From Mugil cephalus (lineage: Eukaryota; Chordata; Actinopteri; Mugiliformes; Mugilidae): a stretch of DNA of 64,000 nt. Below, piece after piece: positions 49,150 through 61,900 of the stretch; positions within the stretch are counted from its first letter, which is position 1, and each line of letters starts with the position of its first letter. The DNA lies in the NCBI RefSeq assembly GCF_022458985.1, contig NC_061789.1:6304357-6368356 (forward strand), given 5' to 3'. The notes under the pieces were generated by a model. That model was not told the DNA's origin and did no database searches. It saw nothing but the letters and a program-made list of their open reading frames with translations. The translations under genes were made by a program, and so were the position numbers.

Positions 49150-52100
49150 ATGTTGAAACCTGCGGTCAAAAAAACATTTCACTGAAAGCGCGAGCGGACG
49201 TGAACTGAAATGCCTCCAACTTCCTCAAAACCCCGCTGGGTCAACGGGGGTGAAGATCATCCGTTTTATTGACGACTAAAGCCTGGATCTCATCAATCCT
49301 CATTAGAGTCCCGCCGCACCAGTTTCTCTGAACAAATCCGGATAAGACCTTGAACGTATCCTCTGACCTACAGAGCAGGGCCACAAAAAGCAACATTTTT
49401 TTTTTTTTTTTTTTCCTTCCCTAGTCTTTCAGGGTGAGTGCAGAACTGATACCAGTATCCGTTGGCTGCACACGCACACACACAGTCAAGCTCGTGGCCG
49501 GACATCTCTGGCATGCATAATAGATGAGAAAGTATGAGATGAGGGCCAGTGTCCTGTTTCTCCTCCAGAAGTGCTGACCCGTGCACGAACGCCACCCACC
49601 CTCCAGCACACACCGAGAGGCCGCGGAGCCCTCGAATCCAAACCCATATCCCTTTGCTGAGTGCGCATCTCCTACGGCCAAGTGCTACGAGCGGGTGGAA
49701 GCTTAACGGAGGACAGATTTAGTTGTTTTTTTTGTTTTGTTTTCCCAGGTCTCTGCCAGGTCAGCTGCTGGAAAGAGACCAACATGGAGGTGTTTAAAAT
49801 GGCTTCTGAATAAGAGATATTTAAGGAAACAAATTAAGGGGGGGAAAAAAGCACGTTTTATATTTAATTAAAGGATATTTGGAGTTGTTGGTGCATGGTG
49901 CATAATGTTAAAATATCCACAAACTAAATGCATCTTTGGAACAAGTCAGGAAACCTTGGACAATACTGCAGCTAAGTGGAGTCTGCACGTCAGTACAGTT
50001 TATTAGTGAATAATCCATGAATAAATCCACGAATAACTCTCTGGCGCCATTTAGTGGCGACAATTCATCAACTTTTACTATATAATATAATATTTGTTAA
50101 AGTATTTGAGAGGTTGCAGCTTTATTTTAACCGGAAGTGAAGAATTTGTTTGTCTTACCGTCGATGAACAGTCTCGTGCTCCGTGTGTTTGGCTCCACGA
50201 CGTGTTTATGTCCGTTTTCTGTTAACTCGTAGCAGAGTTTGTTGTGTTTTTTAAAAATTGAAATAAAAATAAAAATAAGTAGTTTGACCAAAATTAAACT
50301 GACTGTGTCGGTTATCCGGCGTTTAAACTCGTAGAGGCAGGGGGGCGAACACGCGAGAAGTGAGGAGACTATATTGTAACCACGCACGAGCACCTGTAGG
50401 GGTCAGTGACGTAATGCGTAGAGCGGAAACGGACAACAAACATAAATGAGAAACTAAATGAAAATAAGAAAAACTATACTATACATATAAGTCGAGTATC
50501 TGTTCCCACTCGAATATGAATTAAAAATAATTAATGGATTTATTATAATTGTACCTTTTCATTTTAAATCTTGTTTTCCTACTAAGGTTTTCCTATTAAG
50601 GTTCACACAGCTTCCACATATCATGTGGGTAAGTGAACATACCTAAACAACACCTAAGGACTCCATAAAAAATAGAGCTCGTTTTAATTCGCACATGTAA
50701 AACATATCTATCTATAATACTTATAGGTTAAAACTGCTTCAGATTGCTTTTTTATTTATTTATTAAAACTCCACACTGTAATTCAGTAGATTTAATTGTA
50801 ATTGGCATAAATGTTACTTTTATTCATGTCTGAAATGTCATTATTCCATTTTCTTAAAAAAAATAAATGAACAAACAAAGGTGTGAAGATTTTTTCCATT
50901 ATACTGTACTTTCCATTATACTAATACTGTTAAAAACAACTTACTTCCTGGAGAAACTGTGGTATGGTTGGAAAGAACTTGAAATCTTGGTTTGTTTTTG
51001 ATACCATCCAGCAGTGCTGGGTGGGGGTTACTGGCATCGATTCCTCACAGTGAGAAGGTTCTGGGTTCGAATGCAGTTTGCATGTTTTCTGCGTGTTGTA
51101 GGTTCTCTCCAGGTACTCCAGCTTCCTCCCACCGTCCAGAGACATGCTAGTCAGGTTCATCAGCGATTTTAAATTGGGTGTAGGTGTGAGTGTGAATGGT
51201 TGTCTATCTTTTTGTGTTTCAGAGACCTGTCCAGGGTGTACCCCGCCTCTCGCCCTAGGAGCTAGGATAGGCTCCAGCCCCCTGAAATCCTCCAAAGGAC
51301 TGTAAGAGGTTACAGAGCGAATTTATACCAAGCTCTGAATGTTATACATACACAGTATGAGGAGTTTGCTAAATTATGTTGCTTAATATATGTTTCAAAA
51401 TGTTTCTAAATAACAGATTTGATGAGTAAACAGGCTCAAAAGCAGAAAGCACCACTCAAACAGAATAAACAGTGTTTATTAGGAAGTTGCTGACACAGAA
51501 CAGTGTGGTAATACATGTAAGGCCCTATATAAAGAAGAGTTTATTCTTTTTGCTTTACAAATGTTGGCATTATTTTCAATAATGAGTGAGAGAAAAAAAA
51601 TATTTTTAATACCATACATGTCCAAGAGTCAGGACGATGTGGGTTAAAGTGACGGTAGAAGAGCTTCTCCAAAAGCGGAGTGGAGGGGGCTTCCCAGTTA
51701 TACAACAAGTGATTTTTTTTTTTTTTTTTTTTGTAAGTGTGACGAATCATTGTATAACTCTTCATATTTGCACATTGTCCCCGGATCCTTTACCAGGTCG
51801 AAAACAAGATCATCACAACGGTGACGTCGGTGTACGTCATTGAAATGATTTAAATCTGCGCGAACCACGTCCCCAGTCTGGCTTTAAAATCAAGCCATTT
51901 AATCACATCCAGGCTTCACAAGTCTGAAATCTAAATGTAATACAATTAAAAGGTAAAAAAAAAAAAAAAGCTTCAGTGTTAACATTTTAAATATTATCGT
52001 CTAAAAATATTTACAATCACACGGTTGATTTAAAATACATTGTTTCATATGTTTTCCTACCAGTCGATCGGTTAAAGTGAATCGCAGTGGGTAATAAATA

Positions 52101-52600
52101 CAAAACACGACAAGCTCTAAGGGTGAAGCCAACTTGTAGCCTTCGTTCTAACACTGAAAGCACAAACAGTTCAACATCTCTGCCTTTCTTTCTCTTAAAT
52201 ACAGCTTCTGTCCGCATGTGCAGTCTACATTCCCTCCAGTACGTCAAGCGCCTCCGCTGCCGGCCGCCTCGGGCTCAGGAATGCCGCCGGTCCAGTCGGG
52301 GCTGCGAGCCGCACGAGGCCAGGAATCGCAGCAATGCCGGATGAGCCGTTCCGAGGCTCCCAGGGTACGCAGTGATCCCTGCCGAGAACGTCCCCACCCA
52401 CCTCTCAGGTGGCACTGGCACAGCAACAAATAATCACGGCATGTGATCTCGCCGTGAACGGCTGACAGTCGCCGGCTGCGCGGCCTTCACTCGGGCAGCT
52501 TGACCCCGATTCCCTTTTTAAACACGGAGGCTGTTAACGGCGCCTGGCAGGGAACTGGCCCCCGGCCGCTGCCCAAGTTTCGCGCACAAATAGGTCACGG
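49150..52600. other. Intergenic between the transposon cluster and the RGL gene
   Basis: Apart from the SINE-like repeat at 51010-51320 and poly(T) runs (49397-49413, 51712-51732), little is recognisable. A minus-strand frame at 50159-50393 ends at a donor-like GTAAGA and could be an orphan exon. CpG-rich sequence near 52250-52580 lies beyond the end of the RGL transcript. Confidence 0.35.
51010..51320 (+). repeat. tRNA-headed SINE-like dispersed repeat
   Basis: A B-box (GGGTTCGAATGC, about 51063) lies in the head. It is followed by GTTTGCATGTTTTCTGCGTG, CTTCCTCCCACCGTCCAGAG, GTGAGTGTGAATGGTTGTCT, CCAGGGTGTACCCCGCCTCT and ATAGGCTCCAGCCCCC. This order is characteristic of an abundant acanthomorph fish retroposon. 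An older copy lies at 10565-10765. Confidence 0.75.
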
Positions 52601-52613
52601 ATGTGTCCAATGA

Positions 52614-52619
52614 TTTATT
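52614..52619 (-). terminator. Poly(A) signal of the RGL gene
   Basis: AATAAA on the minus strand (TTTATT on plus), about 150 bases after the stop codon at 52765-52767. It would give a short 3' UTR. Confidence 0.5.
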
Positions 52620-52764
52620 GCAACGTTCTTTTTTTGGTTCAATGCTACGACTCTGATCCAGGGGCTTTTAAGATTCTTCTTCATAAAGTGCTTTTTTTTT
52701 TTTCAGTTCAATGTCCAAAGAAAAAAAAGTCCACCTTCCCATGTAGATTAGAAGATTAGAAGAA

Positions 52765-52904
52765 CTACTTCACCAGTCGTCCCAGACTGGCAGTTGGTCT
52801 CAGGGGCTTCTTCTTGCCTTTGGGGTACTGGCGCAGAACAAAGTCGAAGTTTGCCGTCGTGGACATGGCGTAGAAGACGTTAGCTTTGTCTGGAATGAGC
52901 AACT
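52765..52904 (-). CDS. RGL terminal exon, RA domain end
   Basis: Encodes ELLIPDKANVFYAMSTTANF, DFVLRQ and a basic tail KGKKKPLRPTASLGRLVK, then TAG (52765-52767). IPD.ANVFYAM is the diagnostic last strand of RALGDS/RGL RA domains. Confidence 0.95.
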
Positions 52905-55900
52905 CTGAAAACAGAGAAACAGGACGTGCTGTCAAAAGAGCGTTTCCCCTTTTTCTGTTTTCTTTTTCGATATTATTCGGTCCTCACCTCTTTTCTGGGA
53001 GATGACCTGCAACAGGGTGAAGTCCTGCCATTTCATGTGTTCCAGGTTATGCTTCTCCAGCCCCCTCTGGATCACCTGGGCCGTTTTGTCCTGGTTGGTC
53101 AACTACGAGGAGACAAAGAGTCAGAGGTGGCGTTATTGAAGCTGGACGTTTATGGAAAAGTCCACTCAATTCAGTTTCTTTATTCGCGATTCTCAGGAGG
53201 TTTGAAACCAGACGGTTATTTGCGACCGTCGGAAGAGGAAGCGTTCACCTCAGATCGCGAATAGTTCGGAAGTTAATCAGAGTCTGACGAGCAACTTAAA
53301 GCGGTGTGATCTCAAGTCTCCTGTGCACATATGCCGACGATGAACCACTCGTAGCGCGGTAAACTGTGTCGTGTTTCTAAGCTAGTGCACAAAGAGGAAA
53401 ATAAAATATCAACTTTATTCCAAGAAAAAGAAGTTATGTGTCTTACATTTTAATTAAGGTGGCCTTAAGGTGGATTGTAACAGCACTCTTTAATGATTAG
53501 AAATTATTGCCAATGCTTCTTGTGTAAAAGAAACTTTCTTCAGCAACTAGGAACCTTTAGAGGTACCAGGAACTTGGTTCAATATGTAATCTTTACCACA
53601 TTAACAGCTGGGCTGAATTGGAGTCATACACAAAAATATCTACCTAGTAATTACCTGAAGTTGTCTAATCTTTAGACCACATTGGAAATGTAGAAAACCC
53701 CAGTTCCCAGAACTTTGAGTGTAATCATAACCAAAAAGAAAAACATTCAAAGTAGAATGCAAAATACTTGTTGAACTAATTACTATTTAAATGTTGTAGT
53801 TGGCTTTAAATGTTCCTGGTGATACAATGATATTTGCAACTATGTTTATTGCAGGAAGCTAGGAACTACGTATGTATGAGGTGGTAAAATAAAAAACAAA
53901 AGGAATAAATGTGTTTTTTATGTAATTTTTTTTAACTCTAAGTCTGTGTAAATGTATCTTTTAACCACTGCTTGAGGATAAACTCACCAGGATGCTTTTG
54001 TACATGTTCCCATTGTTCTGGCCGAGGTCCACGCTCACCCTGACGATGCAGGAGTCGGCCACCTGGCGGTTATACTGCGGCAGGGAGGTCATGGACACGG
54101 AGCGTTTGTGGTGGGAGGACGACAGAACCTTTGGCCGCGCGCCGTCGCAGGTCGACGCGGCCGAGCCGAGGTCCGTCGAGCAGTCGGAGGACGAGCTGGA
54201 GGGCGTGGGGGACTCCGGACAGGAGGCGGCTGTCGAGCCAGGGGTGGACGAGGAAAAGGAGGATGTGGAGGAAGAGAAGGGCTCGGACACATTGTTGCAA
54301 GAGCTGTGAAAGGACTGACAAGAGGAGAAAGAGCCAATAAGTGTCTTAAGCATTTGAGAAGTGATTGGTCTGAAGGGAACAGCTATTTAATTACATTCCA
54401 GTACCATGTGCAGAGAGTTCCCAGTAGAATCAATGACCCTTAAAAGAGAATCTCTTGTGACGAGAGATTACGTAAGTTTTCAAGGTTTTCTGCGTACTTT
54501 ACTTCTCGTCAGAAATGCTGTAGGGGTTTGTTCGACTGCTTAAAATGGGCCGATTGTTTGCGAAGAGTAAACAGTGAACGTTATTCTGAACACAGAGACC
54601 CGTCAGAAAGCTTTCCACAAAGACTCCACTGTCAGCACAACTGACGACAAAGGACGGACAGAGAAGAAAAAGATATGAGACGACTGCACATGAACGCATC
54701 CACCACGCAGCTGTTTACCTGCAGCCTGAAGGAACAGGTGGTGTTTGGAGAGGAGAGGTCCTCCATCTCAGATCCACTGGAACCAGAAGATGAAACGCTG
54801 ATCTGGTCGGCGGGGACTTTCTTGGATCCATCGGTCATTGTCAGGATACTAGAGACAGAGGATTTTTTTCTTTTATATAGATGATGCAGCTTTATATAAA
54901 ATAATAGAAGTTGAAGGTCTGAAATGATTAGATGCTAAAGGTTGTGTGCTGGGGTTAAATGCATGTTAAATGTGCGTCTGATTATGTAAACTGCACTAGA
55001 GCATGATACTCACGAGGACAGTTTTTTTGAGAGAGTGCGGTGGCTCCAGGGGGTTGGCGAACACAAGTCCACTGGAGGCTCTAGTTTTCTCGACAGCTCA
55101 TAGCTGTAAAAGAACAACAAAAACCCCACAAATGATTAATTCAGAAGCACTGCGCACTTTGAAAGAAAAAAATAAAATTGCAATTTAAAGGGATACGCCA
55201 CCCCTGTGGGAAATTTAGTCACTCATCGTAATCCTCAGAGCTGGATAAGTGAGAAAAAGTGTTTTTAAATCGTCCAGGTATTGTCCAAATCTGGAGCTTT
55301 AGCGTTAGCATAGCATAGGCGCTGTAATATAGTGTTGCCAATAAGCTAGTGATTCTCAAAAGTGATAAACAAACTCAAAAAGTTTCCTACTTACTTCTTG
55401 TGACCTATACATTTACATCGAGTACAAATGTCATTGCAATTAACACGAAGGGATTTCCTAGGGCAGATACAGATTTGGGCAAAGCACCAGGCGCAAAGAC
55501 ACCACGTAGCACCTGAAAAACCACCAACTACCGTCGACGCACTGGTGTCACTGCTTTTCAGGTTCTGCGTGGTGTACAGATCACAAGAAGTAAAATTCTC
55601 GAGTTTATTATTACTTTTGCAAACGACTGGCTACGGCAACACTACTCTACTACGCTTATGCTAAGGTAAAGCTAACAGCTGCCAGATCAGGACAATGCCT
55701 GACAATTCTCACTTATCCAACTCTGGGGAATAGAGCGAATGACTAAAAGTCACATAGTGGTGGCATATCCCTTTGAGATTGCCTCCAAAAACCGAGACAA
55801 CCATTGAAATTTGGCTGAATCGCTCGATGTTGTTGGAGACTCATTAACAGTTAGATAATCTTGAGTTTAATTGGAGCATAACTTTAAACATTTGAGCAAT

Positions 55901-58900
55901 AAAAGGATAAAAAGGTTTAGTTATTAGCCTGTGCTTGTTTTACAGCAGCAGCAGCAGGGCCATTTGATTGGCTGAAAGGTTAGACGATTGCAATAATGTC
56001 AAAGGAATAATTTATCTGATTTTTAGTTTATATGCACGCTTTTATAGGGCACTTTGACTGCATCAAAGATTTAAAACAGGGACATATCAGATGTTGCTAC
56101 CAGAGTTTGCTCATAAGAATATGTAACCAATTACTGCATCATAAATGTCATATGGAGCCATTATGACAAAGTGTCAGCTGTGAAATAGTTGCTTCAACCA
56201 ACAGCTAGATATGAGATACCGCGTTTATTTTGATGTATTACGGCGAATACTTAACTTCACTTCGCAGCGTAACTCTGTGAGAAGAATATTCTTCAAACAG
56301 CACACCTTTATTTGAAGCAATTTAACTTCTCTACTATAGAAGACACATTTCAGCAAAGCAGTTTTCCGATTATGTAACGTCCACACTTGAAGTTCACGTC
56401 GAGCTCACCTCTCCTGATCAGTGAGCAGCTTGTGTCCCTGCAGCCAGGCGGCGATTCTGGGGTGATGGGGGAGGCTGTACTGCGAGCAGGACGTCTGCAG
56501 CACACGGATCTGGGACAGAACATCAAATTCCTGCAGGGAGAGAAATGGAACAACTTGTAAATCCCAGCCACAAACACTACAAGATGTTCCTACTCCTGAT
56601 ATTTGTATAGCTGCATAACCATTCTGTAGAACAAGCTGACAGCTGCAATGTTCCTTGAAAGTGTATATGTTTAAGGCGTAATGACAGATCTGTAGCCTTA
56701 AGCATGAAAGGTACGAAGGAATGTGTCAGAAAACGGCTCACACTCTCGGTTTATGTCGACAATGGATTATAGTCTACACACCAAACCAACAAGTAACGCT
56801 GACAGAATGTTGTGCACTTTACATTTGACATTTTGACTGTGGAAAGACAAATAAATGCATGGGAGATGACATAAGAGGAAGCACTCACCCTCCGCCTCTT
56901 CTCAAAGTTTATGAGTCCACCCTGTCAAAAAAGCAGATTCTTAGTACCACACTTTATTGACCATATCAATGATTAAATGCAAAAAGGTGTCGTATCGCAC
57001 TTCGGTTAAACGCAGACATCTTAAAGTGCTTAAAATGCTACACGCTTGTCAACTGTTATCGTACAAAATTTGCATTTGCAGATTTGGAGTTAATGTGGTT
57101 AATAAGATAAGGTAATGGGATCATTTATACCATAGTAGGGATAAATTAACCCATTAACCCATTACCTTATCTTATTAAACACATTAACTCCATATCTGAA
57201 TATTCTCTACATACATTCTCTAGTAGCTACAAACCTAAAAACTAAATCACTATAATTGGGAAATAACAGAAAGCTAGCTTGAGAGACAGCCACAATTAGC
57301 CCTAGCTATCTAGTTTGATAGCTTGCTATGGCTGGCTATCTAGCTTTGGCTTAATAAGCTAGAACAAACAGATTTATTTGATTTCTCTGTGCCGTTTGAC
57401 ACAGGTAAATGAAAAATAAGTGTACCTATGAACTGACATCTTAATAATGTAGATAATTTTTTGTAAAAAAGAAAACAAAAACTCAACAAATTAGCAAAAT
57501 CTTGGCAATAACAGCTAATTTTTTGCTAACAGTAAGTAGCATTAGCATCTTTCTGTGCTTTTTAAGCTAGTGGTCATGTAATTTAGGCCAAGCTAAAATT
57601 AACCTTTAAATTGCACAGTGATACGTAATACATTGCTATTTTTGTATTAAACTGGTTTCAATATAGATTTTATTGCTAAACATTTCGTCTCTGTTTATAT
57701 TGACAAAAATACATAAAGTGTTTTATTATTTATTATTATAAAAAAATTAATGTTGAATGACATAATTAACTTTATTTAAAGATCAGCACGGTAAAACAGT
57801 GAGAACGTCAGGTTTTGGCTCATACTGATGTACCTCCACAGTGTCTGGCAGAGCAGTGTCCAGCATGGTCAGGACGCTCAGGTAGGTGCCCAGGTAAGGA
57901 ACCACTCCATTGGACGTACTCTGCAAACACACAGCATGTCATGTAACAACCATAAAGATTCCTTTAACACTGTATCTAGGCGTTTTGTCTCTTTTGAACT
58001 AGACCTGGTTAGCAGCACAGTAGGTTCATGTTACAGCCCAGGATAACGTGCATATGACTCATAAAAACCCCGCTCTAGTCTATTATTACTGTCCTATAAT
58101 CCTGGTTATCTGAGGCCATTTGAAACCTGTTCAGCGCTAAGCGTGGCTAAAGATAGGTTTGGGTCATACCATAGACACTCCACCCACACTAAGGGGAAAT
58201 CGACTCTTGTGACTTTTAAACTTGTGCAATATAAAAAGAGTTAAAACTAAGCCATGCTTTGGATAGAAATAGCTCCAAACAATATCGCACAATGATCTTA
58301 GCTTTAACTGAGTAACAGACGGCACTGGCTTCATCTTATGTCTTATACGAAAACCTCTCACTCCTTTCTCATCCTAAGATATGACTTACCATCTGTCTGG
58401 ACAGTGGACACCGCTTGGATATCTTTGGAGAAATGTTATCCACGGTCACTTGACCTCCATCCTGTCAAAGACAGTCAAACAGAACCGAGTTGAAGGTTGG
58501 AGGCAAGTACACTGGCCCATTACAGAACATTATAGAAAGGTTGTGTCACTCGTCAAGCTGCACTTAACATTTATGTCTTTCCAGACTCGCATTAAATGTA
58601 TGTGATGGGGACTTTTGAGGGAACTGACTGAATTTTGCAGAAGGCGATAAAGCAAAGTTGAACTTATTATAATATCCTGCCAAATTTTTGAGTTAAAGGA
58701 TATGATTTGTAAGGAAATGGCTACTTTCTGTTTATCACCAAGATAACATTTGAGGAAAATTTGAAGAAAATCGCTGTATTAGCTTTCTTGAGATGTCATG
58801 ATCAAGAGTGTCCAAACTGTGTGTTTTATGAGGTCCTAGTGATCTTAACTTTTGAGCTTTGATCAATTTGACCAATCAGTTTTTCAGAGTCTGAGTGAGT

Positions 58901-61900
58901 ATTTGTGCCAAATTTAAAGAAATTAAAGGTGTTCTGGAGGTATTTTGTTCTCAAGAAAGGGTCAGACGAAAACCAAAAAACAAAAAGCCACCTCACCTGA
59001 TCTCAGCTGTCACCTGTGCAGAGGTGTACAAATATTTTTCAAATAGTTTGGTGCAACTTGTTTATGAAGCAGATTAGAACCTCAACTCTGTTCTTTACCT
59101 GGACATCCTGTTTAATGGTTATATTTTCATAAGGAGCAAAGGCCTATCTAAAAATAATACCAAATGGGCTTTTGAATGTTGTATTAATACACGTGATTGT
59201 GTTTACATAGATAAAAGTCTCCTTTGGGAAAGGCAACGCCTGAAAAGAACGACTCTGAACGAGTCTGTAAAGCACCAAACGCTAGCGTACATTGCTTGGT
59301 TGTTGTGTACCGACAAAGCCAGCGGCCTATTGACTTTTGAGTCCTTTCACTGTAACTAGACATAAAACACCTCTGACGTAGTTGCCTAAAGGAGAATACA
59401 GAAAAGAAAAAAGAAAAAAAAAAAGGAACATTATGTACTCAAAGCCTCTCGTTTCCATTAACACTCTGTTTGACATCTCTCTAAATATTAACTCAAAAAT
59501 GAATCTTTTAATTAATAATTGAAAGAGAAAATCCATGTAGAGGAAGAAATTAACCTTTAAAGTACATGAATCATATCCTTATTAGTCTAAACTTTCCATA
59601 TATGTTGTATTTTTAATACTGAATCTGTGACTGCAGCTTCTGAGCTAAAGCAGAAAGTAAGTATCGCATCTAAAATCTCAGACTGACTGTCGAGAGTGAA
59701 AGTATGTAACAGCTGCAGTGGGTCGACTTGTTTGCATTGGTAAACATTAACCCTTAGTCGCATAGTTCGGTTGAAAAAAGGTGCCATGTGCATTTTTTCT
59801 TTTGGACGTTCAAAGGAATAGTTCCTCTTAGTTATCAGTGTTGCAGTTTTTCAGAAAAATCGCATCAAGTCAAGTGCTATCGTCAGCCGTTTCAAAATGT
59901 GCAGATTTGTGCCAGATTGGTTCCAATGAAGTTGCCTTAATCATCTGCCTGAACTGATTGCGACATGAGTCAGTTGGGCAGGTTTTCATGTGACGCATAA
60001 ACGATAATATGCCTTTGTTGAACAGGTTTTCTGCTCAGTGCAAGCCACAGCAATTTTTTTTTTTACACCTGGTGGGAAATCACTGTGGTCGTAAACATCC
60101 TAACCTTTATCCCTAAGCAGCTGGGTTAACATCAATTTAAAACGCTGATGTGATAAAAGCTGACATTTATCTCACGAATATAACATGACAAATGGTCGGA
60201 ATCCAGGTTACTTGGAAGAACGCATTTGAAAAAGTGTGTGTGAAAGAACATGTGGTTGTGCCATTCTTAGCTTAGCATTAGAAAAGCATTATGATAATAT
60301 CCTAAACTCTACCACAGCACTGTTAGTATTTCACATCTGATATAAAGTCACCAAAACTCACCTATAAAAAATTGCTTTTTCCCTCTGATCTATTGTATTG
60401 TAATTTGTTTGTTTTTCACGCATTTGTGTTGTGTTTTTAATGTTTGTTTTTAATGTAAGACATCCTTGAGTGCCAGAAAGGCGCCTAAAATAAAATGTTA
60501 TTGTTATCATTATTATTATTATTATTGGCAGGTAAATCTGTGATTTTTAGTTGATGTTTGAGGTTTTTTTTAAAATGCAATATCTCTTATATGGCAGTAC
60601 TTGTCCTAACAATAAGGGTATTAAGGGTATTTTAGAATTATTACTGCGTACAGCTACCCTTCTTAGCTAACCTTTAACACTTCAGTCCTTTTAACTTGTA
60701 TAAAAAATTACATATTATTCATGGCATGTTAATTAGTGAGCTTTAAAGTCACCGTGAAGTCAGTTATGGTTTTTAAGTGGGTTTATGTAATATTTCTTGT
60801 CCCGAAAATGCCATTTTCAGGCTATACTAGTTCCCTCAAAAAACAATTTTAAAATGTTGATGATTCATCGCGCACTTAGGGGCATACAGTAAGTTCATGT
60901 CCAAAGAGTGCATGTTCGAACAACATATGAGGTGAACACTGCAACACTGAAATCATTCCAGTAAAGGTAGGCGGTATCTCTCACCTCAACCAGGAGCTCT
61001 TTGTTGGTTAGGACACAGTTCTCATCTGGGAAGGTCTCCCAGAGGTTATCAAACGCGGCCATGCTGTCCCTACAAGAAAGACAATATGTGGTAACTGCAC
61101 AGCTCCTTAATCCAGTACCAGATATTTTAATAATTAACCATTACCACACAATAAGGGGTGTTAAAATTTTACATGCTACTGCTTACGTGCACTCCTTGCA
61201 AGATGTTTTTACAGCATAAAGACAGCAATATGAAGTTATTCTTCACTCATTCTTGATTTTATAACTAATCTGGTACTCGTGACCAGACGCACAATATGGG
61301 TCAACCAAAACCTAAGGTATCTGCTGACTAGTTTTGTGAGTGTCATTGGATTGCACTCGATGAGGGTGCATTGCAGTCGTTAAAAGGCGATTATGTAAAA
61401 AACACATAAACACAACCATAGAGACGGGGGCCACGAAAATGTGGCTGTTAAAACTGAAACCTACTTGTTGACGACTGCCCAGGTCTTCCTCAGCCTGTAC
61501 ACTGCGTTAGAGTGAAGGGCCGACAGGATCGCTTTGACGGAGGAGAAGTTCTTCAACAGACGACAATCCTGTAAACGTAGAACACTTGCATTAATTTGGG
61601 GATTCGTTTAGTTTTAGAATATACCAGTGTGTAAAAGCCTTAAAATGGTTAACAATGAAGCTCTTATGACTTCTAGCTAGGGCCTGAGGTAGGGCCTGAG
61701 CTAGGGCCTGAGGAAGGACATGAGGTAGGGCTTGAGGTAGGGCTTGAGCTAGGGCTTGAGGTAGAGCCTGAGCTAGAGCATGAGGCAGAGCATGAGGTAG
61801 AGCATGAGGTAGAGCATGAGGTAGGGCTTGAGCTAGGCCCTGATGTAGAGCCTGAGCTAGGGCCTGAGGTAGGGCATGAGGTAAAGCATGAGGTAAAGCC

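Noticed and set aside
51060..51075. tRNA gene suggested by a B-box
   Set aside because: No cloverleaf or full A-box; the B-box belongs to a SINE-like repeat head.
53992..54340. Plus-strand frames in the RGL linker exon
   Set aside because: Antisense to a Ser-rich exon whose minus-strand frame joins its neighbours and carries the RA domain start.
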